Shown here piece by piece: positions 31,231 to 42,220 of a stretch of DNA of 64,000 nt. The position numbers and the translations under genes were made by a program. A model generated the notes under the pieces. It saw only the letters and a program-made list of their open reading frames with translations, was not told where the DNA came from and did no database searches. Numbering within the stretch: position 1 is the first letter of the stretch; the number at the start of each line of letters is the position of its first letter. Source of the stretch: Actinosynnema pretiosum (GTDB lineage Bacteria; Actinomycetota; Actinomycetes; Mycobacteriales; Pseudonocardiaceae); NCBI RefSeq assembly GCF_024171695.1, contig NZ_JAMTCF010000030.1, forward strand, positions 1 through 64,000. The letters are read 5' to 3'.

Positions 31231-32418
31231 CTACTTCGGTGATAGCAGCCCCTGGGCGGCCAGTTCCCCGAGCAGCGCGCGCACAGTCACCCGATCGAGG
31301 CCGGGACCGCCCGCTTCGGCCAGCGACGCCACCGAGCGCGCCCGGCCGCCCAGCAGCGCCGCCAGCACCGGCTCCGCCGCACCGGCGAACACCAACCGCT
31401 TCCCGACCGCCGCCAGCACCACCGCGTCGCCCTCGCGCGAGAGCACCGCCCTGGGCGCGAGCAGCAGCACCTCGGCCCCGTCGTCCTCCGGGATCATCGC
31501 CGACGTCGCCGTCCACGGCAGCCCGACGTGCTCCACCGCGGGCGCCTGCGCGTCCCGATCGGCCAGGAACCGCGCCACCACGCCGTCGTCCAGCCGCTCC
31601 AGCAGCCTGGCCCGCAGCAGCGCCGCGTGCTCCGCCTGCTCGGCGGCCGTGCCGAACCTCGGCAGGTCGCCCCGGAACGCCTCGTCGACCCGCAGCTGGT
31701 CGGCCAGCCACGCCACCAGGTCGATCCCGGTCGCCCGGTTCACCCCGATGGTCAGGTGCAGCGACTCCTCGCCCATCGCCGACACGTCGTGCCAGCACCC
31801 GCGCGGCAGGTACAGCACGTCCCCGGCCTCCAGGACGAACTCGTCCAGCGGCCCGCCCTCGGGCCTGGGCGGCAGCTCGACGTCCCGCACCATCGGCGCG
31901 GCCCTGGTGAAGCCGTGGACGCGCCAGTGCTTGCGCCCGGACACCTGCACGACGATCGCGTCGTGGTCGTCCCAGTGGACGTCGAAGCCGTGCGTGACGC
32001 CCCAGCCCGCGTACGCGTTCACCTGCACCCGCTCGCGCAGCTCGTGCTCCAGCCCCACGGCCAGGTCGCCGACCGCGCCCACGAGCTCCTGCACCGAGTC
32101 CAGCACCAGCGTCGCCCCGCCGCGCATCTGCTCGGCGAACTTCCCCGGCAGCACCCTGGGCACCTGCCCGGCCCGCCGGGTGTCCACCAGCTCCGAGTAC
32201 ACGTGCGCGGGCACCACCTCGCCGTCCTTGGCCAGCCGCAACCTGGGGAACTCCAACCGGTGCTGCCGCAGCACCCGGTTGACCTCGGACCACGGCAGCA
32301 GGTCCGCGAACCTGCCCCTCTCGCCGGGGAACCTGCGGTGGGTCCGCCCCTGCACCGCCGCGAAGAAGTGGCCGACCCCGTCCGGTGCGACGAGGTCGGC
32401 CAGGCTCCAAGCGGTCAC
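31231..32418 (-). CDS. JmjC/cupin_4-type Fe(II)/2-oxoglutarate oxygenase, probable peptide hydroxylase
   Basis: 395 residues. It resembles the ribosomal-oxygenase (YcfD/NO66/MINA) group: GFDVHWDDHDAIVVQVSGRKHWRV holds the HxD pair (His148, Asp150), and GDVLYLPRGCWHDV the distal His210, so the iron triad is complete. A winged-helix-like C-terminus follows (about 300-395). Group members beta-hydroxylate Arg, His, Asn or Asp side chains in peptides and proteins. The GTG start directly abuts the stop of a 40-codon peptide gene (TGAGTG), making that peptide the obvious substrate candidate. An iron box just downstream serves the next gene. Confidence 0.85.
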   Translation of the reverse strand: MTAWSLADLVAPDGVGHFFAAVQGRTHRRFPGERGRFADLLPWSEVNRVLRQHRLEFPRLRLAKDGEVVPAHVYSELVDTRRAGQVPRVLPGKFAEQMRGGATLVLDSVQELVGAVGDLAVGLEHELRERVQVNAYAGWGVTHGFDVHWDDHDAIVVQVSGRKHWRVHGFTRAAPMVRDVELPPRPEGGPLDEFVLEAGDVLYLPRGCWHDVSAMGEESLHLTIGVNRATGIDLVAWLADQLRVDEAFRGDLPRFGTAAEQAEHAALLRARLLERLDDGVVARFLADRDAQAPAVEHVGLPWTATSAMIPEDDGAEVLLLAPRAVLSREGDAVVLAAVGKRLVFAGAAEPVLAALLGGRARSVASLAEAGGPGLDRVTVRALLGELAAQGLLSPK

Positions 32419-32541
32419 TCAGTCGTTGCCGTCGTTGTCCGCGACGGCGCCGTTGGCCTTGCCCCGGTCGACCGCTCCGGTCAGCGGCTCGACCGCGAGC
32501 AGCAGACCGCTCGCCGGGGCCTCGTAGGTGCTCTCGTCCAT
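32419..32541 (-). CDS. 40-residue putative RiPP precursor peptide
   Basis: ATG at 32541 follows GAGGAGGT with a 6-base gap, one of the strongest ribosome sites in the window. The stop is immediately followed by the GTG of the JmjC oxygenase. The peptide has a leader-like N-terminus (MDESTYEAPASGLLLAVEP, with Tyr6, Pro9 and PLTG at 19-22). Its tail (DRGKANGAVADNDGND) is rich in Asp/Asn and Gly and has no Cys, Ser or Thr. Asn/Asp are known targets of JmjC-type hydroxylases, so the core is probably within residues 30-40. No protease or transporter gene is adjacent. Function is unproven and the precursor role is inferred. Confidence 0.7.
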   Translation of the reverse strand: MDESTYEAPASGLLLAVEPLTGAVDRGKANGAVADNDGND

Positions 32542-32787
32542 GGCGCTACCTCCTCGGTGAAACCTGGCGTGAAACACTGCCCGTCCGACGCTACGACAAC
32601 GGCGCAGGTCAGGGGATCGGACATCCGAGTACTTCTCGTGATCACCGCTGCGTAGTCCTCCGGCCACTCGTTGCGCCGAGCGCGTGCACCCCCGGCGCGC
32701 GGGCGAGATCCACCAGAGTCCGACCGGGCGACACGCGGTAGCCTTGAGCCTCCCCACCGCGCCCCACCAGCAACCCATGGAGGATTC

Positions 32788-33195
32788 GTGTCGCCAGGGC
32801 AGATCGCCGCGCTGGTCGCCGCCGGCGCGTTCGTGCTGCTTGTGCTGCTCATGGGGATCGCCCTCTTCAAGCTCGGGCGCACGCTCGACGAGGCGACGAT
32901 CGCCATCCGCAAGGCGCACCAGAACAGCGACCCGATCTTCAGCGGCGCCAACGCCACGATCACGCACGTCAACACCCAGTTGGAGCGCGTGGACGGCATC
33001 ACCGCCAACGCCCGTGCGGTGACCGGCAACGTGTCCGCGCTGACGTCCCTGTTCACCGCTACCCTCGGCGGCCCCCTGGTGAAGGCCGCCGCGCTGTCCT
33101 ACGGCGTGAGCAAGGCCGTCCGGTCGCGCCGCAAGGCCGCCGAAGCCAGGGTGAACAAGCACAACGCGCGCCGTTCGCGCAGGGGGAACCGATGA
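32788..33195 (+). CDS. DUF948 membrane-anchored protein
   Basis: 135 residues from GTG 32788, with GGAGGA upstream. One N-terminal transmembrane helix (IAALVAAGAFVLLVLLMGIALF), then a coiled-coil-like region and a Lys/Arg-rich end. Its position before DUF6167 and alaS is conserved in actinobacteria. The function of the family is unknown. Confidence 0.85.
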   Translation: MSPGQIAALVAAGAFVLLVLLMGIALFKLGRTLDEATIAIRKAHQNSDPIFSGANATITHVNTQLERVDGITANARAVTGNVSALTSLFTATLGGPLVKAAALSYGVSKAVRSRRKAAEARVNKHNARRSRRGNR

Positions 33196-33455
33196 GCAGG
33201 CTGTTCTGGCTCGGGGTCGGGGTCGCCGCGGGCGTCCTCGCCACCCGCAAGGCCAACCAGGCCGCCCACGCCGCCACGCCCGCGGGCATCGGCGCGAACG
33301 TGGGCGAGGGCCTGCGCGAGCTGGCCACCGCCATCGGCTCCTTCGGCGCCGAGGTGCGCGCGGGCATGGTCGAGCGCGAGCACGAGCTGCAGGAGACCGT
33401 CGAGCGGCAGACGGGTCACACCCCCGGTCGGCGAGCGCGCAGGGCGAACGACTGA
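33192..33455 (+). CDS. DUF6167 small membrane protein
   Basis: 87 residues. An N-terminal hydrophobic segment (MSRLFWLGVGVAAGVLATRK) is followed by an amphipathic region and a basic tail. ATG overlaps the stop of the DUF948 gene as ATGA. It is part of the conserved cluster leading into alaS. Function unknown. Confidence 0.8.
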   Translation: MSRLFWLGVGVAAGVLATRKANQAAHAATPAGIGANVGEGLRELATAIGSFGAEVRAGMVEREHELQETVERQTGHTPGRRARRAND

Positions 33456-33509
33456 CGTCGTTCGCCGCGCCGCGCAAGGAAGACCGCCACCACAGCCAAG
33501 GACCCGACC

Positions 33510-36168
<2,659 letters not shown>

Positions 36169-36182
<14 letters not shown>

Positions 36183-36681
36183 CACCCCCGGCGTCGACGA
36201 TCCCGGCCTCGGTCGGAGGCTGGGCGTCGACGTCGGGGCGGTCAGGGTCGGGGTCGCGCTGAGCGATCCGGGTGCCTTTCTGGCGACTCCGCTGGTTACC
36301 CTGTCCCGTGACGAGAAGAACGGCCGGGACCTGGACGACCTGGCCGGGTTGGCAGCCGAGCACGACGTGGTCGAAGTCGTGGTCGGCCTGCCCCGGACCC
36401 TCGCGGGCAAGCACGGACCGGCGGCTCAGGCCGCCACGGCGTACGCGGCGGTGCTCGCCGAGCGGGTCGCACCCGTCCCGGTGCGGCTCACCGACGAGCG
36501 CCTGACCACCGTGACGGCGAGCCGCGTGCTGGCTCAGCGGGGGGTGCGGGGCAAGAAGCAACGCGCCGTCGTTGACCAGGCTGCCGCTGTCGAGATCTTG
36601 CAGTCCTGGCTCGACGCACGAGCGCGACACGTGGCGAGGGCCGCCGCCGAGCGGCCACCTGGAGCGAAGGACGGCTCGTGA
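36169..36681 (+). CDS. ruvX: Holliday junction resolvase-like RuvX (YqgF)
   Basis: 170 residues from TTG at 36169, inside the last codons of alaS. No ATG or GTG is available nearer the domain, and GAGGTGG lies about ten bases upstream. RNase H-like fold: LGVDVGAVRVGVALSDP, VVEVVVGLPRTLAGKHG, LTDERLTTVTA and KKQRAVVDQAAAVEILQSWLD. YqgF proteins process pre-16S rRNA 5' ends. Its stop overlaps the mltG GTG. Confidence 0.9.
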
Positions 36682-37904
36682 ACGACGATCTCGGGTTGTT
36701 CAACGACCCTGAAGCGAAGGAAGAGCGCGGCGGCAGAGGCGCCAAGGCCGCGATCGCCGCGCGCTTGAAGGGCAAGCAGAAGCGCGCCGTGGTCATGTGG
36801 ACCGTGGTCGCGCTGGTCCTGGGCGTCGGCGGTGTCGGCGCCTACTACGGCTACCGGACGCTCTCGGGCATCGGGTCGTGGGAGGACTACTCGGGGGCCG
36901 GGGACACCGACGCGATCGTCGAGGTCAAGGACGGCGACCTGATCAGCTCCATCGCCACCACGCTCAAGGAGCAGGGCGTCGTCGCCAGCGCCCGCGCCTT
37001 CGTCGAGGCGAGCAAGAACGACGCGCGCGCCGAGGGCATCCAGCCGGGCTTCTACCTGCTCAAGACCAACATGTCGGGCGCGAACGCGGTCACCATGATG
37101 GTCGACCCGAAGGCGAAGATCGTGCCGCTGGAGGTGCGCGGCGGGTTCGTGCTGCACGACATCACGCAGCCGGACAACTCCGTGACCAAGGGCATCTTCA
37201 CGCTCATCGCCGAGGCGTCCTGCGTCGAGATCGACGGGCAGAAGAAGTGCGTGACGCCCGAGGAGGTCAGGGACGCGGCGGAGAACGCCGACCCCGCGGC
37301 CCTGGGCATCCCCGAGTGGGCCATGACGGACTTCACCAAGGTCAACAAGGTGCGCAGGCTCGAAGGCCTGATCGTGCCCGGCCTGTACCACCTGAAGCCG
37401 AACGCGTCCGCCGTGGAGGTGCTGCGCGACGTCATCGCCAGCTCGACCACGCGCATCCAGAGCTACGGCATCCCCGGCGGGGCCAAGAACACCGGGTTCC
37501 GGCCGTACGAGGTGCTGGTGATCGCGTCGCTGGTGGAGAAGGAAGGCCTGGAGAAGGACTTCACCAAGGTGTCGCGGGTGATCCAGAACCGGTTGGCCAC
37601 CGCGCACATGCTCGGCCTGGACTCCACGATCAACTACGAGCTGGACCGGCCCGTGCTGGAGACCACCGACGAGGCGCGGAGCTCGAACAGCCCGTACAAC
37701 ACCTACCGGTTCCCGAACCTGCCGCCCACCCCGATCGGCTCGCCGAGCAAGCAGGCGATCGAGGCGGCGATCAACCCGGCGAACGGTGAGTGGGAGTACT
37801 TCGTGAAGTGCCAGAAGGACGGCACGTCCTGCTTCTCGAAGACGATCGACGAGCACAACGCGCTGGCGCAGAAGGCGATGGAGGAAGGTGTCTTCGGCAA
37901 CTGA
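36678..37904 (+). CDS. mltG: Endolytic murein transglycosylase MltG
   Basis: 408 residues. Cytosolic Lys/Arg-rich start, one membrane helix (about 37-57), then the extracytoplasmic YceG domain with LEGLIVPGLYHL and LVIASLVEKEG, whose Glu287 corresponds to the catalytic Glu, and a LDSTINYEL block near the C-terminus. It cuts nascent glycan strands and sets their length. GTG start overlaps the ruvX stop. Confidence 0.94.
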   Translation: MNDDLGLFNDPEAKEERGGRGAKAAIAARLKGKQKRAVVMWTVVALVLGVGGVGAYYGYRTLSGIGSWEDYSGAGDTDAIVEVKDGDLISSIATTLKEQGVVASARAFVEASKNDARAEGIQPGFYLLKTNMSGANAVTMMVDPKAKIVPLEVRGGFVLHDITQPDNSVTKGIFTLIAEASCVEIDGQKKCVTPEEVRDAAENADPAALGIPEWAMTDFTKVNKVRRLEGLIVPGLYHLKPNASAVEVLRDVIASSTTRIQSYGIPGGAKNTGFRPYEVLVIASLVEKEGLEKDFTKVSRVIQNRLATAHMLGLDSTINYELDRPVLETTDEARSSNSPYNTYRFPNLPPTPIGSPSKQAIEAAINPANGEWEYFVKCQKDGTSCFSKTIDEHNALAQKAMEEGVFGN

Positions 37905-38742
37905 GGGCAGGCGGGCGGCCGTGATCGGCTCGCCCGTCTCCCACTCCCTGTCACCCGTGCTGCACAACGCGTGCTTCGAGGCGCTCGGGCTGCGCGGCTG
38001 GGAGTACGGCTGGATCGACTGCCCGGAGGACGGGGTCGCGGAGCTGGTGCGCGGCCTCGGCCCCGAGTGGGCCGGGTTGTCGGTGACCATGCCGGACAAG
38101 CGCGCCGCGCTGGCCGTGGCCACCGCGCCGTCGCGCACCGCCGTGCTCGTGGGCGCGGCGAACACGCTCGTGCCGTTCGAGGGCGGCTGGCGGGCCGAGT
38201 GCACCGACGTCGTCGGCGTCACCGGGGCGCTGCGCGCGGCGGCCGGATTCACCTCCGGCGAGCGCGGGCTGGTCCTCGGCGCGGGCGGCACCGCGACGGC
38301 GGCGCTGGTCGGGCTGGCGTCGGTGGGCGTGCGGTCCGTCGCGCTGGTCGTGCGGGACGTCGCGCGGGCCGGTGAGGCGGTGGCCTGCGCCGAGCGGGCC
38401 GGGGTCGAGCTGGACCTGGTGACCTGGGACTCGGCCGACTTCGGCGCGCTGGCGGCGGAGGCGGACGTGCTGGTCAGCACCGTGCCACCGGACGCGACCG
38501 AGCCGGTCGCCGACCTGCTCGCGTCCACGCCCGCCGTGCTGGACGTGATCTACCACCCGTGGCCGACGCCGCTGGCGCTGGCCGTGCGGCGGCTCGGCCG
38601 GGAACCGGCGACGGGCCTGGACATGCTGCTGCACCAGGCCTTCGGGCAGGCCGAGCTGTTCACCGGGCTGCCCGCGCCGCGCGAGGCGATGCGCGCCGCC
38701 CTGCGCGCCGCGACCGGGAACCTGCTGCCGCTGCCGGTGTGA
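37888..38742 (+). CDS. aroE: Shikimate dehydrogenase
   Basis: 284 residues. IGSPVSHSLSPVLHNACFEALGL is the shikimate-binding motif, VTMPDKRAALAVA replaces the usual VTxPHK (Asp instead of His before Lys), and LVLGAGGTATAALVGLA binds NADP. It reduces 3-dehydroshikimate in aromatic amino-acid synthesis. Start GTG 37888 overlaps the last codons of mltG and has GGAGGA upstream. The remaining aro genes of the window are 5 kb further on. Confidence 0.92.
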   Translation: MSSATEGRRAAVIGSPVSHSLSPVLHNACFEALGLRGWEYGWIDCPEDGVAELVRGLGPEWAGLSVTMPDKRAALAVATAPSRTAVLVGAANTLVPFEGGWRAECTDVVGVTGALRAAAGFTSGERGLVLGAGGTATAALVGLASVGVRSVALVVRDVARAGEAVACAERAGVELDLVTWDSADFGALAAEADVLVSTVPPDATEPVADLLASTPAVLDVIYHPWPTPLALAVRRLGREPATGLDMLLHQAFGQAELFTGLPAPREAMRAALRAATGNLLPLPV

Positions 38743-38776
38743 AACCTCGCTCGAAAACCCCCGCGCACCAACGAGA

Positions 38777-38821
38777 CCGCGCCCCCACCCCCGGCTTCCG
38801 GGGTGGGGGCGCGGCCCTTTT
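38777..38821. terminator. Strong bidirectional terminator between aroE and ptsH
   Basis: 15-bp perfect stem CCGCGCCCCCACCCC (38777-38791) / complement (38800-38814), 8-base loop, followed by CCCTTTT. It lies between converging genes and is one of the few hairpins here with a T-run. Confidence 0.9.
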
Positions 38822-38845
38822 GCTGTGCTTTTCCGCTGTGCTGGA

Positions 38846-39118
38846 TCAGCCCTCGTCGAGGTCGGTGGCGATGATCTCCGCGATGGCGGCCAGCGCCTCC
38901 TCGGCCCCGTCGCCCTCGGCGGTCAGCACGACCTCGTCGCCGTGCATCGCGCCCAGGGTCATCAGGCCCAGCACGCTCGCCGCGTCCACCGGCTGCCCGT
39001 CACCCCTGCTGATGGTGATCTTCACCGGCTTGCGCTCCGCCGCCGCCTTGGCCAGCAGCGCCGCCGGGCGGGCGTGCAGCCCGACCTTGCTCGCCACCGT
39101 CACCCGTCGTTCAGGCAT
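38846..39118 (-). CDS. ptsH: PTS phosphocarrier protein HPr
   Basis: 90 residues. SKVGLHARPAALLAK has the phosphorylated His15. It relays phosphate from enzyme I to EIIA proteins. Placed directly after the EIIC gene on the same strand (18-base gap), with dasR before that, forming a leftward PTS operon. Enzyme I (ptsI) is not in the window. Confidence 0.95.
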   Translation of the reverse strand: MPERRVTVASKVGLHARPAALLAKAAAERKPVKITISRGDGQPVDAASVLGLMTLGAMHGDEVVLTAEGDGAEEALAAIAEIIATDLDEG

Positions 39119-39136
39119 GATCCCTACCTCTCGTCG

Positions 39137-40432
39137 CTAGGACCGCTCGGGCCGGTTCTTGGCCCCGCGGGTCCCCTCCTCGGTCCTGCCACCGGGCGCC
39201 GCGCCCTCGACGACGCTGGGGTCGGCCTCCGGGTCCTCGTCCTCGTCCCGGCCCGGCGTCCTCAGGTTCCACTTCGTGATGACGAAGCGGAACAGGAAGT
39301 AGTACACCACCGCGTAGACCAGGCCCAGCACGATGATCAGCAGCGGCTTCTCGGCGATGTTGAAGTTCAGCGCGTAGTCGATCGCGCCCGCCGAGAACGA
39401 GAAGCCGTCGCGGATGCCGAGCGCGTTGCTGATCGCCATCGAGGTGCCGGTGAGCACCGCGTGGATCAGGTACAGCGGCCAGGCGACGAACATGAACGCG
39501 AACTCCAGCGGCTCCGTGACGCCGGTGATGAACGCGGTCAGCGCGGCCGAGCCCATGATGCCCGCGACGACCTTCCTCTGCGCCGGGCGGGCGGTGTGCA
39601 CGATCGCCAGCGCGGCGGCCGGGAGCGCGAACATGAAGATCGGGAAGAAGCCGGTCTGGAACGTGCCCGCCGTCGGGTCGCCCGCGAAGAACCGCTGGAT
39701 GTCACCGGTCTTGCCCTCGTACTCCCCGAAGACCTGCCAGACGAAGGTGTTCGGGATGTGGTGCAGGCCCAGCGGGATCAGCAGCCGGTTGACCGTGCCG
39801 TAGATGCCCGCGCCGAGGATCGTGCTGCTGGACACGGCCTCGCCGAGCCAGGTCAGGCCCGCGTTGAACAGCGGGTAGACCAGGCCGAGCAGCACGCCCA
39901 GGACCACCATGACGCCCGCGACCAGGATCGGCACGAACCGCCTGCCGCCGAAGAACGCCAGGTACGGGGGGAGCTTGATGCGGTGGTACCGCTGCCACAG
40001 CACGGCTGTGATCAGACCCACGATCACGCCCGCCAGCACCGAGTAGTTGATCAGGACTGGCTTGTCGGGGTTCGGCTGGTCCAGCACGAACGGCGACATG
40101 GCCTTGAAGACCGCCTGGATGACGACGTAGCCGACCACCGAGGCCAGCGCGGTCGACCCGTCGCCACGGCGGGCGAAGCCGATCGCCACGCCCACCGCGA
40201 ACAGCAGCGGCAGGTTGGTGAACAGCGCGTCGCCCGCGCCGCCGATGACGGCGGCCACCTGGATCCAGCCGAGACCCTCGGCTCCGAGCAGGTCGGGCTG
40301 GCCGAGCCGGAGCAGCAGGCCGGCGACGGGGAGCGCGGCGATCGGCAGCATCAAGCTGCGGCCGAACCTCTGCAACCCGGCCAGTCCCTTGATCTCACGA
40401 CCGCCCGTCGCCTGTGGGGCGCTGGCGCTCAT
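39137..40432 (-). CDS. nagE2: PTS EIIC component, N-acetylglucosamine type
   Basis: 431 residues with about ten hydrophobic helices: GRSLMLPIAALPVAGLLLRLG, GADALFTNLPLLFAVG (with variants), PLGLHHIPNTFVWQ, FFPIFMFALPAAALAI, and the sugar-binding TGVTEPLEFAFMFVAWPLY. The family match is the glucose/GlcNAc EIIC class with separate EIIB. In streptomycetes NagE2 is the GlcNAc permease under DasR control, and here the gene overlaps dasR (ATGA). Symbol given by family and context. Confidence 0.88.
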   Translation of the reverse strand: MSASAPQATGGREIKGLAGLQRFGRSLMLPIAALPVAGLLLRLGQPDLLGAEGLGWIQVAAVIGGAGDALFTNLPLLFAVGVAIGFARRGDGSTALASVVGYVVIQAVFKAMSPFVLDQPNPDKPVLINYSVLAGVIVGLITAVLWQRYHRIKLPPYLAFFGGRRFVPILVAGVMVVLGVLLGLVYPLFNAGLTWLGEAVSSSTILGAGIYGTVNRLLIPLGLHHIPNTFVWQVFGEYEGKTGDIQRFFAGDPTAGTFQTGFFPIFMFALPAAALAIVHTARPAQRKVVAGIMGSAALTAFITGVTEPLEFAFMFVAWPLYLIHAVLTGTSMAISNALGIRDGFSFSAGAIDYALNFNIAEKPLLIIVLGLVYAVVYYFLFRFVITKWNLRTPGRDEDEDPEADPSVVEGAAPGGRTEEGTRGAKNRPERS

Positions 40433-41196
40433 GTGGTACCTCCCTTGGCGGAGTGCGGGCCGGAGTCCGGGACGGTCCGGTCCAGTTGCATGGTCACCTG
40501 GTAGAGATCACCCCGGTACCAGGACGTCATGTCCTCGACCGGCCTCCCGCCGCTGCTGGCGATCCTGCGGAACACCAGCAGCGGACTGCCCTCGCGCACG
40601 CCGAGCAGCCGGGCCGTCGCCCGGTCCGCGCCCTCGGCCCACGCGGTCTGCTCCGCGTGGTCGAGCTGGACGCCGTAGGCGTCGGCGACGATCGCGTACA
40701 GGGAGCCGGTCAGGTCGTGCGCGGGCAGCCCCGGCACGACGCGCGGGCTGTACCAGCCGCGCTCCACGGTCAGCGGCACGCCGTCCGCCCTGCGCAGGCG
40801 GACCACGGCGCAGGCGTCCTCGCCGGGCGCCAGGCCCAGCGCGGACGCGGCCGACACCGGCGCGGGCTCCTCGGCGCAGCGCAGCACCTCCGACGACGGC
40901 GTGAAGCCGCGCTTGCGCATGTCGTCGGTGAAGGACTCCAGGTACAGCTGAACGTCCATCCGGCGCTTGGCGGTGAACGTGCCCCTGCCCTTGGCCCTGG
41001 TGAGCAGGCCCTCGGAGACCAGCTGGCCGATCGCGGCCCGCACCGTGATGCGGGAGACCCGGTACCGGGTGGCGAGGTCGCGCTCGGACGGGATGGCGGA
41101 CCCAGGAGGGGCCTCGTCGGCCACCGCGCGGAGGATGTCCCGCAACTGAGCGTGCTTGGGCTTGGGCCCGTCGACGATCCGGTGCTGCACGGTCAA
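40429..41196 (-). CDS. dasR: GntR/HutC-family regulator DasR
   Basis: 255 residues. Winged helix (AIPSERDLATRYRVSRITVRAAIGQLVSEGLLTRAKGRGTF, read in pieces), then a UTRA effector domain (LGLAPGEDACAVVRLRRADGVPLTVERGWY). DasR binds GlcN-6-P and controls GlcNAc uptake, chitin use and, in streptomycetes, development and antibiotics. Here it sits between the EIIC gene and a dre-type operator, exactly the expected context. Confidence 0.92.
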   Translation of the reverse strand: MTVQHRIVDGPKPKHAQLRDILRAVADEAPPGSAIPSERDLATRYRVSRITVRAAIGQLVSEGLLTRAKGRGTFTAKRRMDVQLYLESFTDDMRKRGFTPSSEVLRCAEEPAPVSAASALGLAPGEDACAVVRLRRADGVPLTVERGWYSPRVVPGLPAHDLTGSLYAIVADAYGVQLDHAEQTAWAEGADRATARLLGVREGSPLLVFRRIASSGGRPVEDMTSWYRGDLYQVTMQLDRTVPDSGPHSAKGGTT

Positions 41197-41237
41197 CCTC
41201 CTCCCGTCGTCGCGCCTGCCAGCCGGGATTGGTACTT

Positions 41238-41253
41238 TCCGGTCTAGACCAGT
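41238..41253. promoter_or_regulatory. dre operator (DasR-responsive element)
   Basis: TCCGGTCTAGACCAGT, almost the complete ACTGGTCTAGACCAGT palindrome recognised by DasR. It lies in the divergent gap between dasR-nagE2-ptsH (left) and EIIB-EIIA (right), so one site can control both operons. Confidence 0.9.
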
Positions 41254-41361
41254 TGGTGCGGGGAGGATGCTCCGCCCGCTGATCGGGTGTCAACCCGCCG
41301 TTACGCGACCGTGGCCAAGCGGGGGCGCTCACCATCGGTGAAGTCGAGAGAGGACTCGGAC

Positions 41362-41598
41362 ATGGCTGACGAGAAGGCTGCGGGAATCCTGGCGGCGCTC
41401 GGCGGGGCCGACAACATCGTGGAGATCGAACCCTGCATCACCCGGCTGCGCTGCGAGCTGGAGGACGGTTCGCTGGTCGACGAGAAGGCGCTGAAGGCGC
41501 TGGGCGCGCACGGCGTGATGCGGCAGGGCTCGGTCGTCCAGGTCGTGGTCGGCCCGGAGGCGGACACCATCGCCAGCGACATCGAGGACCTGCTGTGA
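41362..41598 (+). CDS. nagF: PTS EIIB component, GlcNAc/glucose type
   Basis: 78 residues from ATG 41362 with AGAGAGGA upstream; a longer GTG-started frame is not needed. The phosphorylation site is Cys25 in EIEPCITRLRCEL, typical for EIIB of the Glc family, followed by LGAHGVMRQGSVVQVVVGPEA. Stand-alone EIIB matches the streptomycete NagF. It is coupled to the EIIA gene by GTGA. Confidence 0.9.
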   Translation: MADEKAAGILAALGGADNIVEIEPCITRLRCELEDGSLVDEKALKALGAHGVMRQGSVVQVVVGPEADTIASDIEDLL

Positions 41599-42053
41599 CG
41601 CTCCACGTCGAGTCCCCCGTGAGCGGTCGCCCGGTCCCCCTGGACCGGGTGCCGGACCCGGTGTTCGCGCAGGCGATGGTAGGTCCGGGCTTCGCGGTGG
41701 AACCGGACCCCGGCCCCGCCGACGTCCTGTCCCCGATCGCCGGGACGATCGTGACCCTGCACCCGCACGCGTTCGTCGTGGCCGCTCCGGACGGCGGCGC
41801 GGTCCTGGTGCACCTGGGCATCGACACCGTGAAGCGCAAGGGCGAGGGCTTCGCGGTGCACGTGGCGAAGGGCGACGTGGTCGAGGCCGGTCAGCGCGTG
41901 GTGACCTGGGACCCCGCGGAGGTGGAGGCGGCCGGTTACGCGCCGATCTGCCCCGTGGTGGCCCTGGAGGCGGAGGCGTCCGCCCTGTCACCGGCAACCC
42001 CCCTAGGCGACCACGTGAAGGCGGGAACCCCGTTGTTCACCTGGTCCCGCTGA
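41595..42053 (+). CDS. crr: PTS EIIA-Glc (Crr-like)
   Basis: 152 residues. PADVLSPIAGTIVTLHPHAFVV and GAVLVHLGIDTVKRKGEGF hold the two active-site histidines (His58 and phosphorylated His73). It receives phosphate from HPr and passes it to EIIB. With the other four genes it completes a sugar-specific PTS except enzyme I. Confidence 0.94.
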   Translation: MTLHVESPVSGRPVPLDRVPDPVFAQAMVGPGFAVEPDPGPADVLSPIAGTIVTLHPHAFVVAAPDGGAVLVHLGIDTVKRKGEGFAVHVAKGDVVEAGQRVVTWDPAEVEAAGYAPICPVVALEAEASALSPATPLGDHVKAGTPLFTWSR

Positions 42054-42125
42054 CCCTCCCGCCCTGATTCCCAAATAGCCACCCAATCGCATTAACCCCA
42101 CACATTATCCATCTTCTCCGCCGAC

Positions 42126-42171
42126 TGAACGGACCGTTCACCCCAAAAACTCCGGATGAACGGTCCGTTCA
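42126..42171. promoter_or_regulatory. Two TGAACGGNCCGTTCA palindromes before the prepilin peptidase gene
   Basis: TGAACGGACCGTTCA (42126-42140) and TGAACGGTCCGTTCA (42157-42171), both perfect apart from the central base. They are 31 bases apart, three helical turns. They repeat the core of the array at 366-1102. The pair sits 50 bases before the peptidase ATG, where a regulator could act. The binding protein is unknown. Confidence 0.75.
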
Positions 42172-42220
42172 CTCAACCCCCGCCTTGCGCAGCTCACCAC
42201 CCCAGGCGCACCGTGGACCC

